Assembly (NCBI GenBank): GCA_046597185.1
Contig: JBKJLF010000602.1
Location: forward strand, 1 to 5,064
DNA from: CAMBDR01 sp046597185
Lineage (GTDB): Bacteria > Pseudomonadota > Gammaproteobacteria > Burkholderiales > Burkholderiaceae_D
DNA length: 5,064 bases
Direction of reading: 5' to 3'
Shown here: positions 1 through 5,064 of the stretch, in pieces
Numbering within the stretch: the stretch's first letter is position 1
Layout: each line of letters begins with the position of its first letter
Program-made: the position numbers and the translations under genes
Notes under the pieces: model-generated
Told to the model about the DNA's origin: nothing
Database searches by the model: none
The model's input: only the letters and a program-made list of their open reading frames with translations

Positions 1-2269
1 CCGGGCCGTCCAGCCAAATCGTGCCGCTGGCCACATTCAACATCACGCCCACACCTTGCCCAAAGGTTTCCCCCGGAAAGGTGGCCGTGAACGGCACCGT
101 GACCGCATTGGCCCCAATCTTCAAGGTATTCACCTGCGCATCGCCTATCATCGCGCTGGTGATTTGCGCGTTGCCTATCTTGGCCGTGGTGGCGAACAAG
201 TCATTTAAATATACCCCTGCCGGCTGCGCGTAACCGCGCCCGTCGATCCATGCCCCGGTTTTTACAATAAACGGCACTTTATTGGCGGGGGCGCTGGTTT
301 GTCCGGCGTCGCCGGGGGCGGCAATCCAAAACCAGTCTGCACGCACGCCAAAGGCAAATTGGGGGCCGTTGGCGCTGCTGGAACCTGCAATCCCAAACCC
401 CGCCTGCCTAAAACCCACCGCATTGCCGCCCGCATCCACATTGACCACCCATTTGGCTTCTACTTGGCCACTGCGCGTGACCAAGGCATCGGTGCTTTGC
501 TTGATGCTGCTGGATGAAATCAAATTGCCGTTGCCATCCTTAATGGCCGCTTGTACCTGGTTCCAGGTGCTGGCGGTTGCACCCGCCGTGTTGACCGTGA
601 CCGCGCCGCCGCCCTGAATCAGCCCCGCATTGCCACCGATGGCCGCCCACACCGTTTGCACCGCCTGTACAAGGGCATTGTCTTGCGCCAGTCTGACATT
701 GCCTTCGCTGGAAATGGCCGCTTCTGCATTGCCCGTGCGCACCGTCAGTGCGGACAGGGTGGACGCCTGATTGCTGCTGGCGCTGTTAAGCGTGGCAATT
801 TTGGCTTCTGCGCTGCCCGTGCGCACATCCAGCGCGGCCAAACTGTTCGCTTGCGTGGCCGTGGTGAGGTTGATGGCGCTAATGCTGGCTTCGCTGGCCG
901 CTGTTTTGCTGGATAGTGAATTGAGCGTGAGCGCCTGCGCGCTGCTGGTGGTTTGCAAGCTGCTGATGCCGGATTCCGCCCCGTCTGCCCGCGTTTTTAG
1001 CGTGGCAATGCTGGCCGCATGGTCACTGGCCGCCGTGTTCAGCAAATTAATGGCCGACTCTGCCCCTGCGGTGCGCCCGCTTAAGCTGGTAAGCGTGGTG
1101 GCTTGCCCGCTTATGGTGTTTTGCAACTGCGTGATGGCGGATTCACTTGCGCCCACTTTGGTGCTCACACTGGCAAGGGTATTGGCTTGCGTGGCCGTGG
1201 TTTGTTGCAGCGTGTTGATCGTTGACTGCGCGCCGCTGATTTGGCTGCTCATGCTGGCCAGGGTGTTGGCCTGGTCGGCGCTGGCAGTTTGCAGCAGCGT
1301 GATGGCGGATTCGCTTGCGCCCACCTTGCTGCTGATGGCGCTAAGCGTGTTGGCTTGGCTGGCGGTGGTTTGTTGCAGCGTGACGATGTTACTCTGCGCG
1401 CCGTTAAGCTGGGTGGTCATGCTGACAATGGTGCTGGCCTGCGTGCCGGAAACGCTGCTGATGTCGCTGATGCCCGATTCGGCCTTGCCCACCCGCACCG
1501 CCAGCAAATTGCGGCTGCTGGCTTCCGCGCTCACCGCATCACTACGGGCTTTGGTTTCGCTTTGAATGGCGGCGCTGTTGCCCTGGGTGGCGGCGGACAC
1601 GGTTTCCAGCGTTTGCGCCAGCGCCCCGGTTTGCATTGTCCATGCCGTGTGCTCGCTGGCAATGGCGGCAGCGCGGTTATTGGTTTCATCCAACAAAGCC
1701 GCTACCGCACGGCTGGCTTCGGCGTTAATTGCCGCCACCCGCGTTTGCGCTTCTTGCGCCAAGGCGGCGCTCAGGCTTTGCGCGCTGGCCGCCAGTGCGC
1801 TGGCGCGGGCCAGTTCTTCCGCCACAATCGCGGCAGCACGGGTTTGTGCTTCCAGCAATACGGCATCGATGCGGTTTTGCGTTTCTTGCGCGACATGGCC
1901 ATCAATTAAGGCAATGTGGCTGCCCAAATCCGCAAACAAGGGCGAAGCCAGCACCTTGGCTTGCAAATCATTGACGATGAGGGCGATGTTGGCGAAGCTT
2001 AACGGCCCGCCATTGCCGCCGGAATTGTTGGCCTGATTACCCTGCGCCCCCAGCCTTGCGCCGATGCCGGAATGCCCCTTGACCAAGCCGACTTCTTGCG
2101 CCGTCACAAAGCGTTCATTGCCGTTGCCCGCCTGCCCGTTGCGCACCTGATGCGCATCCACCAGCGTGCGCAACACGTCGCGTACATGAGGGTCTTGAAT
2201 CGCATTCAATGCCGCCATCGATACGCTGGGCACGGCTTTGGGTTTTTGCGTGGTGGTTTGGTCTGCCAT
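1..2269 (-). CDS. Phage tail fibre / tail-tip protein, J-like with DUF1983-type C-terminal domain (partial, 3' end outside window)
   Basis: Receptor-binding fibre or central tail-tip component of a tailed phage; it should act at the distal end of the virion. I translated 756 codons from the ATG at 2269 without a stop, and the frame is still open at base 1, so the C-terminus is missing. Modules in order: a short N-terminal module (about residues 8-64, containing DPHVRDVLRTLVDAHQVRNG and RFVTAQEVG); a Gly/Asn linker (65-90); an amphipathic segment (91-125); an 11-residue-period helical region (129-253); ten 28-residue coiled-coil units (257-536); then a domain like the central fibre region of lambda J (about 540-725, with VEAKWVVNVDAGGNAVGF, RADWFWI, PFIVKTGAWIDG, AQITSAMIGDAQ and NAVTVP). 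No cysteine occurs in the visible 756 residues. The start is supported by GAAGG seven bases upstream. Lambda J's large N-terminal tail-hub domains are absent, so this is a fibre carrying a J-type distal part and not a full J. Fibre identity is confident; the exact position in the virion is inferred. Confidence 0.88.
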   Translation of the reverse strand, partial: MADQTTTQKPKAVPSVSMAALNAIQDPHVRDVLRTLVDAHQVRNGQAGNGNERFVTAQEVGLVKGHSGIGARLGAQGNQANNSGGNGGPLSFANIALIVNDLQAKVLASPLFADLGSHIALIDGHVAQETQNRIDAVLLEAQTRAAAIVAEELARASALAASAQSLSAALAQEAQTRVAAINAEASRAVAALLDETNNRAAAIASEHTAWTMQTGALAQTLETVSAATQGNSAAIQSETKARSDAVSAEASSRNLLAVRVGKAESGISDISSVSGTQASTIVSMTTQLNGAQSNIVTLQQTTASQANTLSAISSKVGASESAITLLQTASADQANTLASMSSQISGAQSTINTLQQTTATQANTLASVSTKVGASESAITQLQNTISGQATTLTSLSGRTAGAESAINLLNTAASDHAASIATLKTRADGAESGISSLQTTSSAQALTLNSLSSKTAASEASISAINLTTATQANSLAALDVRTGSAEAKIATLNSASSNQASTLSALTVRTGNAEAAISSEGNVRLAQDNALVQAVQTVWAAIGGNAGLIQGGGAVTVNTAGATASTWNQVQAAIKDGNGNLISSSSIKQSTDALVTRSGQVEAKWVVNVDAGGNAVGFRQAGFGIAGSSSANGPQFAFGVRADWFWIAAPGDAGQTSAPANKVPFIVKTGAWIDGRGYAQPAGVYLNDLFATTAKIGNAQITSAMIGDAQVNTLKIGANAVTVPFTATFPGETFGQGVGVMLNVASGTIWLDGP
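95..652 (-). other. Domain: lambda J central-fibre-like (DUF1983-type) region
   Basis: Residues about 540-725 of the fibre. The segment around residues 600-620 (QVEAKWVVNVDAGGNAVGF) followed by FGVRADWFWI (640-649), PFIV (666-669) and a string of short beta-like turns (IGNAQIT, MIGDAQV, LKIGANAVTVP, 698-726) follows the order seen in the distal part of lambda-type host-specificity proteins. There a WxVxVD...GxxxGF element leads to an A-D-x-F-x-I element, a P-F-x-V strand and then repeated I-x-x-A-x-I steps. The match is from recalled family patterns, not from a profile search. Domain edges are approximate. Confidence 0.65.
662..1501 (-). repeat. Ten tandem 84-bp (28-residue) coiled-coil repeats in the fibre gene
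   Basis: Residues 257-536 divide without gaps into units starting at 257, 285, 313, 341, 369, 397, 425, 453, 481 and 509. The tenth (509-536) is degenerate after its first 11 residues. The consensus is roughly S-x-[KR]-V-G-A-[AS]-E-S-x-I-x-x-L-[QN]-x(6)-Q-A-x-T-L-x-S-L. Each unit is exactly four heptads: a-sites fall at unit positions 4, 11, 18 and 25 (V/T, I, T/A, L) and d-sites at 7, 14, 21 and 28 (A/S, L, Q, L/M). This predicts a long parallel coiled-coil shaft, probably trimeric as in other phage fibres (inferred). Gln or His occupies the d-site at position 21 in the first nine units. Confidence 0.9.
1511..1885 (-). repeat. 11-residue (hendecad) helical repeats in the fibre gene
   Basis: Within residues 129-253, Glu recurs at 129, 140, 151, 173, 184, 195 and 206, exactly 11 apart except for a skipped step at 162 (Ser), and again at 238 and 249. 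Arg follows four residues later at 133, 144, 155, 177, 199, 242 and 253, with one at 187 out of register by one. Typical units read EAQTRAAAI, EAQTRVAAI and ETNNRAAAI. An 11-residue period is known for near-straight or slightly right-handed coiled coils; here it directly precedes the 28-residue heptad array. Confidence 0.75.
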
Positions 2270-2276
2270 CAGTCTG

Positions 2277-2281
2277 CCTTC
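2277..2281 (-). promoter_or_regulatory. Ribosome binding site of the fibre gene, overlapping the upstream stop codon
   Basis: On the minus strand the sequence reads TGAAGG, seven bases, then ATG. GAAGG is a good Shine-Dalgarno core, and its first two bases are part of the TGA stop (2280-2282) of the 663-residue gene. This fixes the fibre start at 2269 and suggests that translation of the two genes is coupled. Confidence 0.75.
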
Positions 2282-4271
2282 AAATCTGCGCCAATGCGCT
2301 CACGCTATCGGCAATGCGCACTTCCCGCAACACGCCTTGCCCTTGCAGGGTAAATTGCCAGCGTTCGGCCAAAAAGCCACCCGGTAGCCGAAAGGTAAGA
2401 TTGCTCGTGATATTGTTCTGCGTATGCCTGAGCACACCATCAGCCCACAGTTTTACCGACCATGTGCCGCTGCATACCACTTGCATTACCGCAAAATTGC
2501 CGGGGCGGTTTACCACCAGCTCGCGCGATGTCCAGAGCGCGCTGGCGTCCAGCCCGCCCGCAAACTGGTACAAACCCGTGCCACGGGCGAAATAGCATTG
2601 GTCTACCAGTGGCGAGATGAATGAACAACTGGCTACCAGCGCGGGTAAATCGGTCATTTCGCCGCGTGCTTCATCCAGACTGATCATAAACGGCACAAAC
2701 GCTTGCGCCGATGAATAGACGATCAAGCGCCCGTCCCACACGGTAAAGCGCATCGTGTCCAGCCCGTTGGCATAGCGGGTGCGCCAGACATCGTGGGTAA
2801 AAAAGCGGTTGGAGAACTGCAAACCGGGTTGCCCGCCTTCCAGCGCAATCAAACCGTCATGACTGGCGTAGATGACCATGCCGCCAATATCCGCCAGCGA
2901 CCATTTCGAGACCCCGGCTTGCTGCGCGCCCAGGGTGGATTGCGTCATCGCGTCCGGCGCAATGCCGGAAACCAGCACAGGCCGCCCGCTGGTGGTGACC
3001 AGCACCCCGGCCCCCAGGGCAATCGCCCCGGTTACGCTGGCGTCGCCAAAGGTCAGCACATATTCCGGCGGCCATGACCACGGTTTATACGCATCAGAAA
3101 AATGCACTTCATTGCCCTTCCACGCCATTAAAATGCCGTTTTGCAGACTGAGCAAGCCCACCAGCAAGGGATTGGGCGGGTAGTAACTGGTGGAAGCCAG
3201 TGCTTCATTCAAGCCGCTGGCGGCGATGTTGTCATTGAAGGCAAAATTTAAGCCTTCCTGCCCCAGCACGGGTATGGCCCCCACGAAGAAATAATCGGCA
3301 ATTTCCGAGCCGCTGGGCGTGCGGTAGAGGCGGATTTCCTTAATCGGCGCATAATCCGCCGTTTGCGCGTCGCGCTGCACCGTTAGCGACACCGCCAGCA
3401 ACATATTGGCGCTGATGATGGTGGGCGCGCTGGCCGGGCCTTCTTCATTGTAGATGTTGGCGTAGGTGTAGACGTAGGCCTTGCTTTCTTTGTTGGCTTC
3501 GTTGCTGCTGGCGGCAAACGCCACGCTGTAATCATTGGCGCTACCCACTTTGGCCAGCGACAATTGCCAGGCTGATTCGGTATTGAGGGCAGAATCATTG
3601 CTGTAGATATCTGCGGCAATGCTGTTGTCTGGCCGTTTGGCGACCAAGCGCAGCACCGGGAAGGCTTGCGCGGGGGTTTCTTGCGCCAAGGGTGGCGGGT
3701 ATTCGTTGGTTTGCGGGTTGCGGCTGGGGGCGGTGTAGGCTTTGGCGGGTGGCGTGAAGTTCCACTTTTCAAACGCGGTTTGCGTGATCAGGCTAATGGC
3801 TTGTTCCTGATACTTGATGCCGCCCAGTTCGTAGTGAAACACCGCGCTGATGCTGCTGCCCAGCAAGGGCGACACGGTGGAAGCGGCCAACACGGGCGCA
3901 AGTGAAGGCCGGGGCACGCCTACCCGGTAACTGCTGGCGGGCGCGCCGCCGTTGATGCTCATGCCCGCACGGGAGGTGACTCTGAAATCGCTGGCGCTGG
4001 TGAAGTAAAGGCGGTTGAATTCATCATTGGCCAGCGGCGAGCGCACCGCGTTGATGTCTTCCGGCCAAGAATAAAACAACAGGCCGTTGTCGGTATAGAT
4101 GCTTTTTACCTCATTGGCCAGGTTGCGGATGAAAAATTCCAACCGGGTGGCGCGCAGTTCGCCATAGGCAAAATCACAGTTTTGCGCTTCGCTGGCGTGG
4201 TTGGCGGGCAGCAGGGACGCGGGCACGCGTGGCAGCAAGCCGTTGAAGCGGTCGAATTTTAGCGCCGTCAT
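2280..4271 (-). CDS. Phage virion structural protein (tail / nozzle-like family), 663 aa
   Basis: Complete virion protein of a family widespread in tailed phages and prophages. Visible hallmarks, in order: an N-terminal signature FNGLLPRVPASLLP then AQNCDFAYGEL (residues 9-39); a strand-rich middle; a fibronectin-like element YVYTYANIYNEEGPASAP (266-283); IRLYRTPSGSEIADYFFVG (313-331); GNEVHFSDAYKPWSWPPEY (386-404); a block with TTSGRPVLVSG, SLADIGGMVIYASHDGLIAL (426-477); and a C-terminal strand region ending GVLREVRIADSVSALAQI. The repeated YAS.DGL, G.PVLVSG and VWDGRLIVYS elements look like blades of a beta propeller; T7 gp12-type nozzle proteins have such a fold, but that link is inference. 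It has no transmembrane segment or signal peptide, as expected for a virion part. Its stop overlaps the ribosome binding site of the fibre gene, so the two are probably made together. Family membership is fairly sure; the exact role is not. Confidence 0.82.
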   Translation of the reverse strand: MTALKFDRFNGLLPRVPASLLPANHASEAQNCDFAYGELRATRLEFFIRNLANEVKSIYTDNGLLFYSWPEDINAVRSPLANDEFNRLYFTSASDFRVTSRAGMSINGGAPASSYRVGVPRPSLAPVLAASTVSPLLGSSISAVFHYELGGIKYQEQAISLITQTAFEKWNFTPPAKAYTAPSRNPQTNEYPPPLAQETPAQAFPVLRLVAKRPDNSIAADIYSNDSALNTESAWQLSLAKVGSANDYSVAFAASSNEANKESKAYVYTYANIYNEEGPASAPTIISANMLLAVSLTVQRDAQTADYAPIKEIRLYRTPSGSEIADYFFVGAIPVLGQEGLNFAFNDNIAASGLNEALASTSYYPPNPLLVGLLSLQNGILMAWKGNEVHFSDAYKPWSWPPEYVLTFGDASVTGAIALGAGVLVTTSGRPVLVSGIAPDAMTQSTLGAQQAGVSKWSLADIGGMVIYASHDGLIALEGGQPGLQFSNRFFTHDVWRTRYANGLDTMRFTVWDGRLIVYSSAQAFVPFMISLDEARGEMTDLPALVASCSFISPLVDQCYFARGTGLYQFAGGLDASALWTSRELVVNRPGNFAVMQVVCSGTWSVKLWADGVLRHTQNNITSNLTFRLPGGFLAERWQFTLQGQGVLREVRIADSVSALAQI

Positions 4272-4278
4272 GGTATGG

Positions 4279-4284
4279 CTTTCT
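4279..4284 (-). promoter_or_regulatory. Weak ribosome binding site of the 663-aa virion gene
   Basis: The 18 bases between the preceding TAA stop and the ATG at 4271 contain only AGAAAG, seven bases before the start. This is a poor Shine-Dalgarno match compared with the strong sites of the genes on both sides, so translation may depend partly on ribosomes arriving from the gene upstream. Confidence 0.45.
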
Positions 4285-4289
4285 GCCTG

Positions 4290-4655
4290 TTAGCGGCCAT
4301 TGGCGTCAATGAAAAGCTGATCGGTTTGGGCGTCCGTCAAACCCATTTGGGCAGCCAGCGACAAAACCAGCGGATCGGTGCGTAACACATGTTGCGCAAA
4401 TTCCCAATGGATGCGGGCGCTTGCGCCTTCGTCCCCCTTCATTGCGGCAACCAGTTCATTGGCTTGTGCCAGCATGCCATTGGCCCCCAGTGCCAGACGC
4501 GCTTGCAACATGGTAACGGCTGCGGGGACCTGTGGCGTTTGCGCGTCTGTTTTACGGGCTTCAATTTCGGCAGCTTCGGCTGGCAAGGCGTCGCGCTCCC
4601 TTTGCACGCCTGCGGCGTTATCAAAATAGAGGATACGGTAGTTTTGGGCGATCAT
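4290..4655 (-). CDS. Small helical phage protein of the tail module, 121 aa, unknown function
   Basis: Soluble, helix-rich protein of a type common next to tail-fibre genes of proteobacterial phages. The N-terminal half (YRILYFDN, then an Ala/Glu-rich stretch, residues 7-36) leads into TMLQARLAL (48-56), then ARIHWEFAQHVLRTDPLV (80-97) and MGLTDAQTDQLFIDA (104-118). This follows a recalled pattern: M-x-Q-A-R-L-x-L, then I-x-W-[ED]-[FY] followed by R and P-L-V, then GLTDxQxDxLF near the C-terminus. Its function is not established to my knowledge; the position just upstream of virion and fibre genes would fit a minor structural part or an assembly helper, but nothing in the sequence proves either. 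The start is well supported by AAGGAG six bases upstream. It sits 18 bases before the 663-aa gene and 30 bases after the preceding gene, in the same transcription unit. Confidence 0.85.
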   Translation of the reverse strand: MIAQNYRILYFDNAAGVQRERDALPAEAAEIEARKTDAQTPQVPAAVTMLQARLALGANGMLAQANELVAAMKGDEGASARIHWEFAQHVLRTDPLVLSLAAQMGLTDAQTDQLFIDANGR

Positions 4656-4661
4656 TTATGG

Positions 4662-4667
4662 CTCCTT
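4662..4667 (-). promoter_or_regulatory. Strong ribosome binding site of the 121-aa gene
   Basis: AAGGAG lies six bases upstream of the ATG at 4655, in the 30-base gap after the preceding gene's TAA. It is the best Shine-Dalgarno site in the window and decides the start. The gap has no visible hairpin or U-tract, so transcription probably reads through. Confidence 0.85.
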
Positions 4668-4685
4668 CGCTGTGCGCGTTATTGA

Positions 4686-5064
4686 TTAGCTATTTTTAAA
4701 ACCATAGACACGAATCGTGCCTCTCACATCAAAGTTGGTGCCATTGGTGAAGAACAACTGAAAACCCGATACCGCATTCTGCCCCAAATACACCGCTTGG
4801 TTGCTTAAAGCGATAAATGCACTACCCCCGTTAATATTGGCCGAACCGGAACTTTGAATGCTCTTCAGAGAAAACGGATTATTCGCATTGACCACATCAC
4901 AAATAAAATTCCCTGCCACCAGACTGACACCGATATTACCCAGTACGCAATACGTTATCGCGGCGGCGCTGGAGCTGCTGGAACTGGCATTCACCGCCAG
5001 GTATTTTGCCGTGGCATCCACCACACCCACCACCGCCAAGCGCAGCGCCAGTACACCATCGATA
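4686..5064 (-). CDS. Phage virion-type protein, C-terminal part (5' end outside window), function unknown
   Basis: The frame is open from base 5064 to the TAA at 4686-4688, giving at least 126 residues. It begins within IDGVLALRLAVVGVVDATAK and ends GTIRVYGFKNS. A TTG at 5039 could be read as a start, but no Shine-Dalgarno sequence precedes it and the coding pattern continues to the edge, so the gene most likely begins outside the window. The visible part is rich in Ser, Asn, Gly and short hydrophobic strands, with a Ser run (NASSSSSSAAA) and two cysteines (in ITYCV and FICDV). The ending, with FQLFFTNGTNFDVRGTIRVYGFK, resembles the final strands of many phage surface or fibre-like beta domains in which a G-x-I-x-V-Y-G element closes the protein. 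I do not recognise the family. The context argues for a capsid- or tail-associated beta-structured protein. Confidence 0.75.
   Translation of the reverse strand, partial: IDGVLALRLAVVGVVDATAKYLAVNASSSSSSAAAITYCVLGNIGVSLVAGNFICDVVNANNPFSLKSIQSSGSANINGGSAFIALSNQAVYLGQNAVSGFQLFFTNGTNFDVRGTIRVYGFKNS

Noticed and set aside
662..1501. Regular 84-bp repeats considered as a CRISPR array or noncoding tandem repeat.
   Set aside because: There is no alternation of constant repeats and unique spacers. The periodicity is maintained at protein level inside an open frame, with changes between units concentrated outside the coiled-coil core.
771..1565. Plus-strand open frame of 264 codons, very hydrophobic and repetitive, resembling a multi-pass membrane protein.
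   Set aside because: It lies wholly antisense to the fibre's repeat array. Its Leu/Val/Ala repetition is the complement of Ala/Ser/Gln/Asn codons repeated every 84 bases; the minus-strand frame is continuous, starts with a proper ribosome binding site and has recognisable domains.
282..2036. Other plus-strand open frames across the left half (for example 282-617, 551-916, 1241-1909, 1566-2036).
   Set aside because: All are antisense to the uninterrupted minus-strand fibre gene, overlap each other in several frames, and their translations resemble no protein family. They arise from stop-poor, G+C-rich coding sequence.
1..2269. A diversity-generating retroelement target in the fibre gene.
   Set aside because: No reverse transcriptase or accessory gene is present, and no near-identical pair of template and variable segments was seen. 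The only internal repeats are the coiled-coil units. The true C-terminus, where such a target would sit, lies outside the window, so this is not excluded for the whole locus.
2857..3772. Open frames on both strands inside the 663-aa gene (for example minus 3383-3772 and 2857-3081, plus 2872-3183).
   Set aside because: They have Pro/Arg/Thr-rich or low-complexity translations with no recognisable motifs, while the 663-aa frame shows family signatures from end to end.
4656..4685. Possible promoter or terminator in the largest intergenic gap.
   Set aside because: Thirty bases hold only a stop-adjacent stretch and a strong ribosome binding site; there is no -35/-10 pair, inverted repeat or U-tract.
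4686..5039. TTG at 5039 as the true start of the rightmost gene.
   Set aside because: No Shine-Dalgarno sequence precedes it, and the frame stays open with similar coding character to the window edge, so the gene is more likely cut by the edge.

Overview
The window is a stretch of tailed-phage (or prophage) virion genes. All four genes lie on the minus strand, read right to left, packed with gaps of 10 to 30 bases and with no promoter, terminator, RNA gene or mobile element visible. Composition is moderately G+C-rich, with Ala/Gly/Gln-rich proteins and ordinary Shine-Dalgarno sites, which would suit a phage of a Gram-negative (proteobacterial) host. That host call is an inference from style only; nothing in the window identifies the species.

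In transcription order: (1) the C-terminal part of an unrecognised virion-type protein (5064 to 4686, 5' end outside the window); (2) a 121-residue small phage protein of the helical type often seen beside tail-fibre genes (4655 to 4290); (3) a 663-residue virion structural protein of a family found in many tailed phages, probably built of beta repeats and possibly nozzle-like (4271 to 2280); (4) a very long, fibrous, tail-tip/J-like fibre protein that starts at 2269 and runs off the left edge still open (756 codons visible).

The main point for a reader is that the left 2.27 kb is one uninterrupted minus-strand coding region. It has no stop and leaves the window, so open frames on the plus strand there are antisense shadows. 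The fibre has a clear modular build: a short N-terminal module (about residues 8-64), a Gly/Asn linker (65-90), a helical region with an 11-residue Glu...Arg period (129-253), ten tandem 28-residue units (257-536) that form a continuous four-heptad coiled-coil pattern, then a lambda J central-fibre (DUF1983-like) domain (about 540-725). Together the genes would build the distal tail and receptor-binding apparatus. I found no defence system, retroelement, CRISPR array or other novel system; the unusual content is the repeat architecture of the fibre.
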